Shown piece by piece: positions 42,175 through 51,060 of a stretch of 64,000 nucleotides of DNA. How positions within the stretch are numbered: position 1 is the stretch's first letter; every line of letters begins with the position of its first letter. The translations under genes were made by a program, and so were the position numbers. The notes under the pieces are model-generated. The model had not been told where the DNA came from. It worked only from the letters and a program-made list of their open reading frames with translations, and ran no database searches. The DNA is from Lachnospiraceae bacterium (GTDB taxonomy: Bacteria > Bacillota > Clostridia > Lachnospirales > Lachnospiraceae). Where the stretch lies: contig CAJTDB010000004.1 of NCBI GenBank assembly GCA_910574965.1, forward strand, positions 124,001 through 188,000. Direction: 5' to 3'.

Positions 42175-43551
42175 ATGAAAAGAAGAAAGAATCGGACCAT
42201 CGGAATCTTTGCAGGGCTTGTACTTTGCATAACGGCCGGTATTGTATGGTACTGGCTGACAGCCCATACAAAACAGCCGGCCGATACCGCAGAAGCGGAA
42301 AGAAAAGCTCTGGAAGAAACAGCAGCGGAAAATACGCCCCAGGAGGAAAGCATCGCAGACAATCCGGCGGAGAAAGAAAGTCCGGAAGATGCGGAAGAAA
42401 TACCGGCATCAGGACCGTCCGAAGCAGCACCGGATATACCGCCAAAAGAGCCGGAACCTACGCCGGAAGAACTTCTAACAGAACAGGTGGAAGCCGTCCT
42501 GGCGGATATGACAAGAGAAGAGAAAGTTTTACAGCTTTTTATGATTACACCGGAAGCGCTTACGGGGCATGGAACCGTAACGGAGGCAAAAGAGAAGACC
42601 CAGGAGGCAATTTTATCGTATCCGGTGGGAGGTCTGGTCTATTTTGCCAAAAATCTAAAGGAACCGGAACAGGTGCGCACGATGCTTGGGAACACCCTTC
42701 GATACTATGAGGAGGCTGGATCTCCGGTCCCATTTCTCGGAGTCGACGAAGAGGGCGGAAAAGTGGCCCGCATTGGCGGACAGCCTGCTTTTGATGTGGA
42801 ACGGATTCCGGATATGCGTACCGTCGGCGATCAAACAGATGCACGGGAAGCCGAACGGATTGGACGCGTCATCGGCTCCTACTTGTCAGAGCTTGGGTTT
42901 AATGTGGATTTTGCCCCCTGTGCGGATGTACTGACAGAACCGGAGAATCAGGTCATCGGCAGGCGTTCCTTTGGAACGGATCCAAAGCTGGTGGCAGAAC
43001 TGGCCCTGGCAGAAGTAAAAGGACTGGAAGAAAGCGGTGTTTTTGCGGTACTGAAGCATTATCCGGGCCATGGAGCCACGAAGTCGGACAGCCATGACGG
43101 ATATGCCTACACGGATAAAGGGCTGGAAGAACTGATGGAAGCGGAGCTTGTGCCATTTGAAAGGGGAGTCCAGGAAGGCGTCCATTTTATTATGGCAGCG
43201 CATATTTCTGTGCCGTCCATCACCGGAGATCCGGTTCCGTGCACGTTGTCACCCTACATGATTACAGATGTGCTTCGGGGAAGATACGGCTATGACGGAA
43301 TTGTGGTGACAGACGCTATGAACATGGGGGCTATCCGTCAGCAGTACGGTTCCGCAAAAGCTGCCGTTCTGGCTCTTCAGGCCGGGGTGGATCTGATTCT
43401 GATGCCGTCGGATTTTGTGTCAGCTTATGAAGGAGTGCTTGCAGCGCTGGACGCAGGAGATCTGAGCGAGGAGCGAATCGACGAGTCTGTCCGGCGCATC
43501 CTCCGGGTTAAGCTGACCTCTTTGCCCGGCAGTGCGGCTGAGGAAGGGTAA
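42175..43551 (+). CDS. membrane-anchored glycoside hydrolase family 3 (NagZ-like beta-N-acetylhexosaminidase)
   Basis: A 458-aa GH3 enzyme anchored outside the cell. Residues 8-28 form a membrane helix (GIFAGLVLCITAGIVWYWL), then a ~75-residue Glu/Pro/Ala-rich linker, then the GH3 barrel. Catalytic segments are GVDEEGGKVARIG, KHYPGHGATKSDSHDG (the NagZ KHxPGHG...DSH loop with acid/base histidine) and the nucleophile in VVTDAMNMGAI. It probably trims peptidoglycan GlcNAc. The leader has AAGAGT/ACTCTT flanking the ribosome site, a possible weak hairpin. Confidence 0.9.
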   Translation: MKRRKNRTIGIFAGLVLCITAGIVWYWLTAHTKQPADTAEAERKALEETAAENTPQEESIADNPAEKESPEDAEEIPASGPSEAAPDIPPKEPEPTPEELLTEQVEAVLADMTREEKVLQLFMITPEALTGHGTVTEAKEKTQEAILSYPVGGLVYFAKNLKEPEQVRTMLGNTLRYYEEAGSPVPFLGVDEEGGKVARIGGQPAFDVERIPDMRTVGDQTDAREAERIGRVIGSYLSELGFNVDFAPCADVLTEPENQVIGRRSFGTDPKLVAELALAEVKGLEESGVFAVLKHYPGHGATKSDSHDGYAYTDKGLEELMEAELVPFERGVQEGVHFIMAAHISVPSITGDPVPCTLSPYMITDVLRGRYGYDGIVVTDAMNMGAIRQQYGSAKAAVLALQAGVDLILMPSDFVSAYEGVLAALDAGDLSEERIDESVRRILRVKLTSLPGSAAEEG

Positions 43552-43567
43552 AAGGAGGATAACTTAA

Positions 43568-44326
43568 ATGAAAAAATTCTGGTGCTATATAACAAATAGC
43601 TCCTATTCTGTAGGCTGTACCAGCCGTATGGTTTATCTCTATGACAGCGAAGGTACAGAAATTGCCAGTTTCAAAGATCTTCCATATGGCCATAAAGCCG
43701 TCTTCTCGCCGGCAGATCCTATATTTGTTGTAAAATCTACAAAAGCATATTTTGCAGTTTATTCTGTAGAGGCAAGGGCACTTCTGCATAAAATAAAATT
43801 TTCCAATGTAAACGGCGGTCAGGACGATGGATTTTGTTTTTCTCCCGACGGAAAATATTTTATCAATATCGAGCGCCAAAAGCGTTCCACAAACAGCAGT
43901 ATTTCCATATATGAAACAAAAAACTATACGCGTCTGCTTACTATGTACGCCGATGATGAAAAGACAGAACCAAAGTACATTGAATTCGGCACTGACAAGG
44001 TGCCGTATGTCATAGGCTTTCTGCGCGGTGAAAATGGTGTTATGAACCAGGCTTTCGTTGCAAAACTCGGTCAAAAAGGTCTTTTGGAAATGCGCATCCT
44101 AACAGAAGAAGAATTTGAATTTTACATGGGTTTTAAAAGGCTGGAAATGCTCGGATTTACAGAAGAGGCCAAAAAGTGGCTGTTTTTTGATTCCGAAGAT
44201 GCGGGCATGACCGGCATAGAAAACGAAACTCATCCGCTGAAAGATCTGTGGGAATCAAAGGGAAACCAGACAAAGATATCGGAACCGGCCGTATCAAAAC
44301 CCGGAAAGGGATCTAAACCCTCATAG
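43568..44326 (+). CDS. beta-propeller-like cytoplasmic protein, function unknown
   Basis: A 252-aa protein without a signal peptide or membrane helix. Repeated strands such as SRMVYLYDSEGTEIASFKD, KAYFAVYSVEARALLHKIKF and DGFCFSPDGKYFINIERQ (SPDGK is a WD/PQQ-like turn) suggest a partial beta propeller. A C-terminal helical part (EEEFEFYMGFKRLEMLGFTEEAKKW) and a lysine/serine-rich tail follow. AAAGGAGG precedes the ATG, 16 bp after the GH3 gene, so co-transcription is likely. No function inferred. Confidence 0.6.
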   Translation: MKKFWCYITNSSYSVGCTSRMVYLYDSEGTEIASFKDLPYGHKAVFSPADPIFVVKSTKAYFAVYSVEARALLHKIKFSNVNGGQDDGFCFSPDGKYFINIERQKRSTNSSISIYETKNYTRLLTMYADDEKTEPKYIEFGTDKVPYVIGFLRGENGVMNQAFVAKLGQKGLLEMRILTEEEFEFYMGFKRLEMLGFTEEAKKWLFFDSEDAGMTGIENETHPLKDLWESKGNQTKISEPAVSKPGKGSKPS

Positions 44327-44355
44327 ACTGCATTCTGATATCAGCAATGTCCAAT

Positions 44356-44418
44356 GGAAGGCAGGTATCGTTGGACCGAATGATATTTCGGCCCAGCGGT
44401 ACGATGCCTTCCCTTTTT
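44356..44418 (+). terminator. intrinsic terminator after the propeller-like gene
   Basis: GGAAGGC (44356-44362) pairs with GCCTTCC (44406-44412) around a nested CCGAA/TTCGG hairpin; CTTTTT follows. Confidence 0.8.
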
Positions 44419-44435
44419 AATGGACTTAATGAAAA

Positions 44436-44482
44436 AACAGTATATAACACTTGACAACACTGTTTAACTGTTATATACTGTT
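44436..44482 (+). promoter_or_regulatory. promoter embedded in a perfect 14-bp dyad (YtrA-type operator)
   Basis: TTGACA (44451-44456), 17 bp, TATACT (44474-44479). Arms AACAGTATATAACA (44436-44449) and its exact complement (44469-44482) flank the -35 and cover the -10. Strong candidate autoregulatory site for the GntR protein immediately downstream. Confidence 0.85.
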
Positions 44483-44502
44483 TGTAACGAAGGAGGACCG
44501 AG

Positions 44503-44877
44503 ATGAAACTTATCATCAACCATTCATCCATGCAGCCCATCTATGAGCAGATCTCCGGTCAGATCAAAGATTTGATTATCCATGGAGAACTTACAGAAGG
44601 AACCGTCCTTCCTTCTGTACGCACCCTTGCCAGGGAGCTGCGGGTCAGCGCTCTGACTGTCAAGAAATCCTATGACACTCTGGAATTAGAAGGATTTATC
44701 CAGACGATCCACGGGAAGGGCAGCTTTGTTTCCAGCGCAAACCAGGCGCAGATGCTGGAGGAAAAGCGCAGAGAAGTAGAGGCAGAGTTAGAAAATGCCA
44801 TACGAAAGGGCCGAAGCTTAGGGATGAACAACGAAGAACTAACCGAGTTATTTCATATTATATTGGAGGAATCATGA
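44503..44877 (+). CDS. GntR-family regulator, YtrA subfamily
   Basis: A 124-aa repressor with an N-terminal winged helix (QPIYEQISGQIKDLIIHGELTEGTVLPSVRTLARELRVSALTVKKSYDTLELEGFI) and a short helical C-terminus, the YtrA layout lacking a ligand domain. It heads an ABC operon; its stop overlaps the ATPase ATG. The 14-bp dyad across its promoter is its likely operator. Ytr systems respond to cell-wall antibiotics in Bacillus; inducer here unknown. Confidence 0.92.
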   Translation: MKLIINHSSMQPIYEQISGQIKDLIIHGELTEGTVLPSVRTLARELRVSALTVKKSYDTLELEGFIQTIHGKGSFVSSANQAQMLEEKRREVEAELENAIRKGRSLGMNNEELTELFHIILEES

Positions 44878-45728
44878 TGCTGATAAAACTGGAAAATGTA
44901 GAAAAGCATTATTCCGGATTCCATCTGAATTGTACCATGGAAGTTCCGGAAGGAAATGTCACCGCACTGATTGGACCAAACGGCGCAGGAAAGAGCACTA
45001 CGTTTAAAGCGCTTCTGGGGCTGATTTTTCCGGAAGCAGGAACGATAGAGCTGTTTGGAAAACCGATCGAACAGGTGACGGAAAAAGACAAAGAAAAACT
45101 GGGAATCGTGCTGTCAGAAGGTTTCTTCAGCGGGTATCTGCATGTGGAAGATCTGGTGCCGGTTCTTAACCATTTCTATGCCCGTTTTCAAAAAGAAGAA
45201 TTTCTGAGTCGGTGCAGGCGTTTTGAACTGCCCATGGGAAAGAAAATAAAAGAACTGTCTACCGGCATGAGGGCAAAGCTGAAGCTTTTGATTGCCCTGT
45301 CTCACGATGCAAAGGTTCTGATCCTGGATGAGCCGACGGCAGGTTTGGATGTGCTGGCCAGAGAGGAGATTCTGGATATGCTGCGGGAATATATGATACC
45401 AGGAGACCGATCTGTCCTGATTAGCTCTCATATTTCCAGTGATCTAGAAGGACTTTGTGATGATTTTTATTTGATTGATCAGGGAAAGATCATCCTGCAT
45501 GAAGAGACAGATGTACTTCTTGGAAATTACGGAGTTCTGAAAGTGACAAATGAGCAGTACCAGGCACTGGACCGGTCACGGATACTGCGGAAGAAACGGG
45601 AGAGTTTCGGATACAGCCTGTTGACGGACCAGAAACAGTTCTATCAGGAAAATGCACCGGAACTGTCCATGGAAAAGGGAACCATTGACGAAACGATTAT
45701 GATGATGATAAAGGGGGAAGCAGTATGA
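44874..45728 (+). CDS. ABC transporter ATP-binding protein (YtrB-like)
   Basis: A 284-aa ATPase. Walker A GPNGAGKSTTFKALL, signature LSTGMRAKLKLLIAL (a variant of LSGGQ), Walker B VLILDEPTAGLD and H-loop SSHISSD. C-terminal ~70 residues form an accessory region as in YtrB/NatA-like proteins. Start overlaps the regulator stop, end overlaps the permease start, so regulator, ATPase and permease are translationally coupled. Confidence 0.92.
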   Translation: MMLIKLENVEKHYSGFHLNCTMEVPEGNVTALIGPNGAGKSTTFKALLGLIFPEAGTIELFGKPIEQVTEKDKEKLGIVLSEGFFSGYLHVEDLVPVLNHFYARFQKEEFLSRCRRFELPMGKKIKELSTGMRAKLKLLIALSHDAKVLILDEPTAGLDVLAREEILDMLREYMIPGDRSVLISSHISSDLEGLCDDFYLIDQGKIILHEETDVLLGNYGVLKVTNEQYQALDRSRILRKKRESFGYSLLTDQKQFYQENAPELSMEKGTIDETIMMMIKGEAV

Positions 45729-46381
45729 AAGGACTGATACTCAAAGATTGGAAAATTCTGAGACGGCAGGGACATCATTATGGAATGGCACTCTTGCTGA
45801 TCTGTGCCATCGCATTTGTTGGCTCCAAAAATTTTTCGTCCTTTATAACCAGTTATCTGACATTCATGATTACCATGTTTGCAATCAGCAGTTTCAATTA
45901 TGATGAATACGAGAATGGTATGGCATTTCTGATTTCCATGCCATCAGGAAGAAGGGGGTACGTAAGCGCAAAATATATTTTCAGCATCCTTCTGATCTTC
46001 AGTGGATGGCTTCTCGGCTCCCTGATACGCATGGTATTTTTTCTCCTTCGCTTTTCTGCGGCCGAGTATCTGGAAATACTGCCGGAGGAACCGGTCTACC
46101 TGAGTCTTTGTCTGATCTATATTAGCTTTGTGTTTCCGGTCCTGATAAAATACGGGGCGGAGAAAGGACGAAATATCGCATTTATGATTTTGCTCGTAGT
46201 GTGTATAGGCGCATTTCTAATCAGCCGTCTTAAGCTGTCAGTCTCGGTCTTTGCCTGGTTCTTTGCGCTGCTTGAGAAAACTCCCTTTGCGGCTGCACTG
46301 TTTTTGCTGGGTATTTGTATTGCAGTTCTTAGTATTTCCTACGGGCTCTCTCTTTGGATTATGAAGAAAAAGGAATTCTAA
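45725..46381 (+). CDS. ABC-2 type permease of the YtrA-regulated transporter
   Basis: A 218-aa membrane protein with six helices (for example MALLLICAIAFVG, YIFSILLIFSGWLLGSLI, FMILLVVCIGAFLI, ALFLLGICIAVLSISYGLSLWI). The FNYDEYENGMAFLISMPSGRRGYVSAKYI segment before the third helix is typical of ABC2_membrane_5 permeases. It overlaps the ATPase gene and ends the operon before a bidirectional terminator. Export of a wall-active agent is plausible, not shown. Confidence 0.85.
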   Translation: MKGLILKDWKILRRQGHHYGMALLLICAIAFVGSKNFSSFITSYLTFMITMFAISSFNYDEYENGMAFLISMPSGRRGYVSAKYIFSILLIFSGWLLGSLIRMVFFLLRFSAAEYLEILPEEPVYLSLCLIYISFVFPVLIKYGAEKGRNIAFMILLVVCIGAFLISRLKLSVSVFAWFFALLEKTPFAAALFLLGICIAVLSISYGLSLWIMKKKEF

Positions 46382-46400
46382 GACACAAGACCGCTTGAAA

Positions 46401-46439
46401 AAGTCTGATTCCTTTTGCAGAGAATCAGACTTCCTTTTT
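46401..46439 (+). terminator. bidirectional terminator between ABC operon and tRNAs
   Basis: Perfect 11-bp arms 46401-46411/46422-46432 with TTTTT following on + and TTTTTC on the minus side. Confidence 0.85.
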
Positions 46440-46468
46440 GTTCGCTTCTTATCAGGTTTTTTGCCCTA

Positions 46469-46541
46469 TGGAGCATATGGGATTCGAACCCACGGCCTCA
46501 ACAATGCGAATGTTGCGCGCTCCCAACTGCGCTAATGCCCC
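46469..46541 (-). tRNA. tRNA-Ala (anticodon CGC)
   Basis: Acceptor GGGGCAT/ATGCTCC, anticodon stem CAACA/TGTTG with loop TTCGCAT (anticodon CGC, reads GCG), T arm GTGGG-TTCGAAT-CCCAT. Discriminator A at 46469; CCA is not encoded. It follows the Val tRNA, 13 bp apart. Confidence 0.9.
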
Positions 46542-46554
46542 TTTTATGAAAAAA

Positions 46555-46628
46555 TGGAAGCAATGGGGCTCGAACCCATGACCTCTCGCGTGTGAGGCGA
46601 ACGCTCATCCCGGCTGAGCTATGCTTCC
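46555..46628 (-). tRNA. tRNA-Val (anticodon CAC)
   Basis: Acceptor GGAAGCA/TGCTTCC, D stem GCTC/GAGC, anticodon stem TTCGC/GCGAG with loop CTCACAC (anticodon CAC, reads GTG), T arm ATGGG-TTCGAGC-CCCAT. CCA not encoded. Confidence 0.9.
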
Positions 46629-46637
46629 ATGTCCTCT

Positions 46638-46665
46638 ATTATAGCACTTCCTGCAGAAAAAACAA
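46638..46665 (-). promoter_or_regulatory. promoter of the tRNA pair
   Basis: Minus-strand TTGTTT (46665-46660), 16 bp, TATAAT (46643-46638), ten bases before the Val tRNA. Confidence 0.65.
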
Positions 46666-46705
46666 GATAAATTTAAAAAAAATCTGCCGCAGTTTGCAAA
46701 TATAT

Positions 46706-46744
46706 GTTCGGCGGCGCCGGGTATCCTGCCCGGTACCGCCGAAC
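46706..46744. repeat. GC-rich inverted repeat after the lipoprotein gene
   Basis: Outer 9-bp arms GTTCGGCGG/CCGCCGAAC enclose CCGGG/CCCGG (46706-46721 and 46729-46744). No adjoining T run, so a Rho-type or processing hairpin rather than a classical terminator. Confidence 0.6.
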
Positions 46745-46747
46745 GTT

Positions 46748-47434
46748 CTACCATAAAGATGGTACCTTAATTTCCGGCTCCGGTTCCTTTTCGTCTGCAT
46801 GTTCAAAGGAAAACTGATAAAGATTCAACGTTTTCGGACTGAACAGAAGACTGCACTGGTAGATGGTTCCCCGACAGGTAACGGACAGATCCCCCTGTTC
46901 AAAGTCCGGGAACAGTTCTCCGGCCTTCGCTCTGGAAAATTCGGAAACAGAGACACCATTTACATAAATATCTTCGGGCAGTGTGTCTACTTCGTGGGAC
47001 AGATGGAGTTCGAATCGCGTGATCGCTGCATCGCCTGTCTGGATGTCTTCTGTCCCTGCCGCGATCGTGACTCTTGCAAATACCGCGTCTGTAATCCAAA
47101 AAGAGATCTCGCTGTTTTGGGTACCGGAATGAAGCGTTTCCTTTGGATCCAGCTCTTGCTGCAAGATGCTGTCGCCGTTCCATTCTGATACCATGAGTGA
47201 AAATCCGTCGTCTAAAAGCTCCTGGATGGTGGTGGTGTCTACAATAATCTCATGTCCGCTTATGACGACCGGAACCTGCTCTGGTGTAAGCTCCGACCGG
47301 ACTTTTTTCATTTCGCTGTCTTCGGATGATATGGTAGATGCAGCAGGGCTGCCGAGTTTCCTGTCCCCGGAACATCCGGTTAATACCGCCATAGTCATAA
47401 GGAAAGTGATCCCTGTCGCTAATACTCTTTTCAT
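46748..47434 (-). CDS. predicted lipoprotein, function unknown
   Basis: A 228-aa exported protein. The lipoprotein signal MKRVLATGITFLMTMAVLTGC ends in the lipobox LTGC with the lipidated cysteine at residue 21. A serine/glutamate-rich linker and a mature domain of strands follow (IIVDTTTIQELLDDGFSLM, ISFWITDAVFARVTIAAG, IYQCSLLFSPKTLNLYQFSF). Two similar beta-rich halves are suggested, but no family is recognised. AGGAGGA stands before the ATG on the minus strand. Monocistronic. Confidence 0.75.
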   Translation of the reverse strand: MKRVLATGITFLMTMAVLTGCSGDRKLGSPAASTISSEDSEMKKVRSELTPEQVPVVISGHEIIVDTTTIQELLDDGFSLMVSEWNGDSILQQELDPKETLHSGTQNSEISFWITDAVFARVTIAAGTEDIQTGDAAITRFELHLSHEVDTLPEDIYVNGVSVSEFSRAKAGELFPDFEQGDLSVTCRGTIYQCSLLFSPKTLNLYQFSFEHADEKEPEPEIKVPSLW

Positions 47435-47627
47435 TGTTATTGTCCTCCTGCGTTATTTCTGCGTGTGACATCTGGTCTTTTAGCATTGTATCATATATCA
47501 AGTAGTTTTTAAATTACTTTTCGTTATCATTTGAAGAAATCATGTTTCAATTATGTTAAGAATGACAAGCAGACAGGAACGTGCTACAATAAATGCAAAG
47601 AACAGGTTTATTTTCAGGAGGTCCCAT

Positions 47628-48995
47628 ATGGAAGATAAGCAGAAAACCATATTATTTGAAGAAACTCCCATTCCCAAAGCGGTCCTTGCCATGTCCGTTC
47701 CAACAATCATCAGTTCGCTGGTTATGGTCATTTATAATCTGGCTGACACGTATTTTGTCGGTATGGTCAATGATCCGGTGCAGAACGCGGCAGTGGCTCT
47801 GGCGGCGCCGGTCCTTCTGGCTTTCAATGCAGTCAATAATCTGTTCGGTGTTGGAAGCTCAAGTATGATGAGCCGGGCGCTTGGAAGCCGGGATTATGAC
47901 ACGGTTTACCGAAGCTCTGCCTTCGGCTTTTATTGTGCACTGCTGAGCGGAGCGGTATTTTCTATTTTGTTTACCGCCTTCCGGCATCCCCTTTTGCTGG
48001 TGCTTGGTGCCGATGCCGGGACTGCCGCCGCCACAGGCGAATATTTAAAATGGACCGTCACCTGCGGGGCAGTACCGGCCATTCTGAATGTGGTCCTGGC
48101 GTATCTGGTGAGAGCGGAAGGTTCTTCTTTACATGCCAGCATCGGAACTATGAGCGGATGCCTTTTAAACATTCTTCTTGACCCGATCTTTATTCTTCCC
48201 TGGGGGCTGCATATGGGGGCAGCAGGAGCTGGCCTTGCTACCTTTTTGTCCAACTGTGCAGCATGTTTGTATTTTTTTATTCTGCTGTATGTTAAAAGAG
48301 GGCAGACATATGTATGCGTGAAACCGTCTATGTTTCGTCCAAAAGCGTCCACTGTTTCCAGTATTTGCGGCGTTGGCATTCCTGCATCCATTCAGAATCT
48401 TTTAAATGTAACGGGAATGACCGTGCTCAACAATTTCACTTCTTTTTATGGTTCGGATGCAGTGGCAGCCATGGGGATTGCCCAGAAGATCAATATGGTT
48501 CCTATGTATGTGGCATTGGGACTTTCTCAGGGACTGATGCCTTTAATCAGCTACAATTACGCCAGCGGAAATATTCCCCGCATGAAAAAAGCAGTGCAGT
48601 TTGCCACGGGTATTTCTGTTACTTTTTTAACAATCATTACAGTCGGTTATTACCTTGGGTCGGATTTTTTCATCCGCCTGTTTATGAGAAATGACAGTAT
48701 CATTGCTTATGGAAGCCGTTTTCTGCACGGCCTGTGTCTGGCACTGCCGTTTTTGTGCCTGGATTTTCTGGCTGTCGGTGTCTTTCAGGCCTGCGGTATG
48801 GGACGCAAATCGCTGGTGTTTGCTATCCTCCGAAAGATCGTCTTGGAGATCCCTGCGCTGTATCTGTTAAATATGTTCTTTCCGCTCTATGGTCTTGCCT
48901 TTGCGCAGTTTACGGCGGAAGTGGTACTGGCTTTTGCCGCTGCAGCAGTCCTGCTGCGGATGTTCCGAAAACTGGATCAAAAAAATCAAACCTGA
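47628..48995 (+). CDS. MATE-family efflux transporter
   Basis: A 455-aa, 12-helix MATE exporter driven by Na+ or H+. The opening LFEETPIPKAVLAMSVPTIISSLVMVIYNLADTYFVGM is a MATE/NorM signature, and the two six-helix bundles are clear, the second beginning with STVSSICGVGIPASIQNLLN. GGAGG lies before ATG 47628. It is followed 15 bp later by a response regulator, so it may belong to the downstream module. Drug or metabolite export; substrate unknown. Confidence 0.92.
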   Translation: MEDKQKTILFEETPIPKAVLAMSVPTIISSLVMVIYNLADTYFVGMVNDPVQNAAVALAAPVLLAFNAVNNLFGVGSSSMMSRALGSRDYDTVYRSSAFGFYCALLSGAVFSILFTAFRHPLLLVLGADAGTAAATGEYLKWTVTCGAVPAILNVVLAYLVRAEGSSLHASIGTMSGCLLNILLDPIFILPWGLHMGAAGAGLATFLSNCAACLYFFILLYVKRGQTYVCVKPSMFRPKASTVSSICGVGIPASIQNLLNVTGMTVLNNFTSFYGSDAVAAMGIAQKINMVPMYVALGLSQGLMPLISYNYASGNIPRMKKAVQFATGISVTFLTIITVGYYLGSDFFIRLFMRNDSIIAYGSRFLHGLCLALPFLCLDFLAVGVFQACGMGRKSLVFAILRKIVLEIPALYLLNMFFPLYGLAFAQFTAEVVLAFAAAAVLLRMFRKLDQKNQT

Positions 48996-49010
48996 TTGGG
49001 AGGAACGGTC

Positions 49011-49709
49011 ATGAAAAAACTACTGCTGCTGGAAGATGATGTCAGCCTGGCAGACGGTCTTTGCTATATATTGGAAAGAGAAGGATACCTGGTAGAAGCT
49101 GTAAAAACGGTTCGGGAGGCCAAAGAAGTCCTGCTTTGCCGCGCCGGAGATTATGACCTGCTGCTTCTGGATGTGTCTCTTCCGGACGGGAACGGCTATG
49201 AGATTTGTGAGCAGGTTCGTGCATCCGGCAGCCGGATTCCGATTCTTTTTCTTACGGCGGCAGACGAAGAGCTTCAGATTATACGGGGATTGGACAGCGG
49301 AGGAGATGACTACCTGACCAAGCCCTTTCGTTTGGGGGAACTTTGCTCCCGCATCCGCGCCCTGCTCAGGCGGTGGAGCATTCAAAAGGCCGAAAGCAGT
49401 TCGGAGATTTTAAGTGATGGAAGCCTTACGGTTCATACAGCGCAAAATCGTGTCTGGAAGGACGGAGCACTTCTTTCCCTGACGGCTACGGAATACCGTC
49501 TGCTCTGCATTTTTCTGCGGAATAAGGGCCATATTCTGACAAGAGAAATCATCCAGAATGAGCTGTGGGACGGCTGCGGAGACTATGTAGATGATAATAC
49601 GCTGTCTGTGCATATTCGAAGGCTACGGGAAAAAGTAGAGGAAGATGCGTCCCATCCGGTACGCCTTCGAACGGTACGGGGATTTGGATATGAATGGAGG
49701 AAAAACTAA
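49011..49709 (+). CDS. OmpR-family response regulator (BceR-like)
   Basis: A 232-aa regulator. Receiver: acidic pair in LLLEDDVSLA, phospho-aspartate in LLLLDVSLPDGNG, lysine in YLTKPFRLGEL. Winged-helix C-terminus with LSLTATEYRLLCIFLRNKGHILTREII and DNTLSVHIRRLREKV. Followed 1 bp later by its kinase, then a BceAB-like ABC transporter. It likely activates that transporter in response to antimicrobial peptides. Confidence 0.93.
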   Translation: MKKLLLLEDDVSLADGLCYILEREGYLVEAVKTVREAKEVLLCRAGDYDLLLLDVSLPDGNGYEICEQVRASGSRIPILFLTAADEELQIIRGLDSGGDDYLTKPFRLGELCSRIRALLRRWSIQKAESSSEILSDGSLTVHTAQNRVWKDGALLSLTATEYRLLCIFLRNKGHILTREIIQNELWDGCGDYVDDNTLSVHIRRLREKVEEDASHPVRLRTVRGFGYEWRKN

Positions 49710-49710
49710 C

Positions 49711-50985
49711 ATGAATTTTCTGTTGGAAAAGCAGAATCGGCAGTATTTTATGTTTCTCTTTGTTTCCTGTGTGTGTATGTTATTTCTTTTGCTGTTTTTT
49801 GGATATACGGAGGTACTGCGCACGGAAAACCTCCTGTTTGCCAGAGAAGGACAACTGGTTTCCGCACTGCTGATAGAGGGTGTGCCTGCGGAACGGATCG
49901 CTTCTGCCTGTTCTTCCTCTGTGATAACAGAAGCTGGAAGCGATCTGCTTGCAAAGATCGGGCACCAAAATCAGACGCCCTTTTTCTTTTTCCCTGTCCT
50001 GCAAAAACATGCCTTTCTGCTGGCTTTAAGAGCGGGTGCTGCGGGACTGCTGTTTTGTGCCGTTTTTCTTATGGGTGCCGCCTGGCATATGAAGAAAAGA
50101 GACCGGCTGTACGAAGAAGCGGCTGAACAGATCGAGCGGTTTACAAGGGGAGATTTCTCCGGTCATCTTCCTATGGAGAACCAGAAAGGAACCATTTGCC
50201 GGCTGTTTGCTTCTGTGGACCAGCTTGCCAGAGCTATGAGAGCCGGGTACGAAACCGAAAACCATTCGAAACAATTTCTAAAGGATATGATCTCCGATAT
50301 TTCTCATCAGTTAAAAACTCCCCTTGCAGCATTGAACTTATATACGGATATTATTGCAGGAGAACCGGAGCACCCGGACACCGTTCGGACCTTCTCCCAA
50401 AAGTCCATGGAATCTCTTCTTCGAATGGAAGAACTGATTCAGTCTCTTCTAAAGATCGTGCGTCTGGATGCAGGCAGTATTTCTTTTGACCGGACGGAAG
50501 TTTTGGTCCGGGATCTGGTTCTTCGGGCGGCAGCTTTGTTCGGTGCACGTGCAGAAAGGGAGAACAAACAGATCCAAATTGCAGACGGCAAAGAAGAACG
50601 TATGTTTGCTGATCCGATCTGGACTTCGGAAGCCATAGGCAACCTGATAAAAAATGCCCTGGACCATACAAAAGAGGGCGGTGTGATCCGCATTGGCTGG
50701 GAGCGTTCGCCAGTGATGCTGCGGCTTTTTGTGGCGGATAATGGCTGCGGAATCGCTCAGGAGGATATTTATCATATTTTCAAACGTTTTTATAGAAGCA
50801 GCCGTTCTGCGGACCGGCAGGGCGTCGGTCTTGGGCTGCCGCTTGCAAAAGCCATCATTGAGGGACAGGGCGGGACACTGTCTGTTGCCAGCGAAGAAGG
50901 AGAGGGCACGGTATTTTACGTCTCTTTGTTTTATACAAAATCAGAAGTCTTACAGAATCGTAAGACGGATTTCACCGGAATGTAA
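49711..50985 (+). CDS. sensor histidine kinase
   Basis: A 424-aa kinase. Two membrane helices (about residues 11-33 and 113-133) enclose an ~80-residue extracytoplasmic segment. HAMP-like linker, then H box ISDISHQLKTPLAAL, N box GNLIKNALDHTKEGG, G1 VADNGCGI and G2 VGLGLPLAKAI. With a sizeable sensor loop it differs from the very short-loop BceS kinases, so it may sense directly. ATG 49711 has GGAGG. Confidence 0.92.
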   Translation: MNFLLEKQNRQYFMFLFVSCVCMLFLLLFFGYTEVLRTENLLFAREGQLVSALLIEGVPAERIASACSSSVITEAGSDLLAKIGHQNQTPFFFFPVLQKHAFLLALRAGAAGLLFCAVFLMGAAWHMKKRDRLYEEAAEQIERFTRGDFSGHLPMENQKGTICRLFASVDQLARAMRAGYETENHSKQFLKDMISDISHQLKTPLAALNLYTDIIAGEPEHPDTVRTFSQKSMESLLRMEELIQSLLKIVRLDAGSISFDRTEVLVRDLVLRAAALFGARAERENKQIQIADGKEERMFADPIWTSEAIGNLIKNALDHTKEGGVIRIGWERSPVMLRLFVADNGCGIAQEDIYHIFKRFYRSSRSADRQGVGLGLPLAKAIIEGQGGTLSVASEEGEGTVFYVSLFYTKSEVLQNRKTDFTGM

Positions 50986-51060
50986 GCCTGGTCTGGTATG
51001 CTTTCCTAAAGCGGCGGAAAGTTTGCCGCCGGCATAGAAAGGAAGGTGTCTCTATATTAT

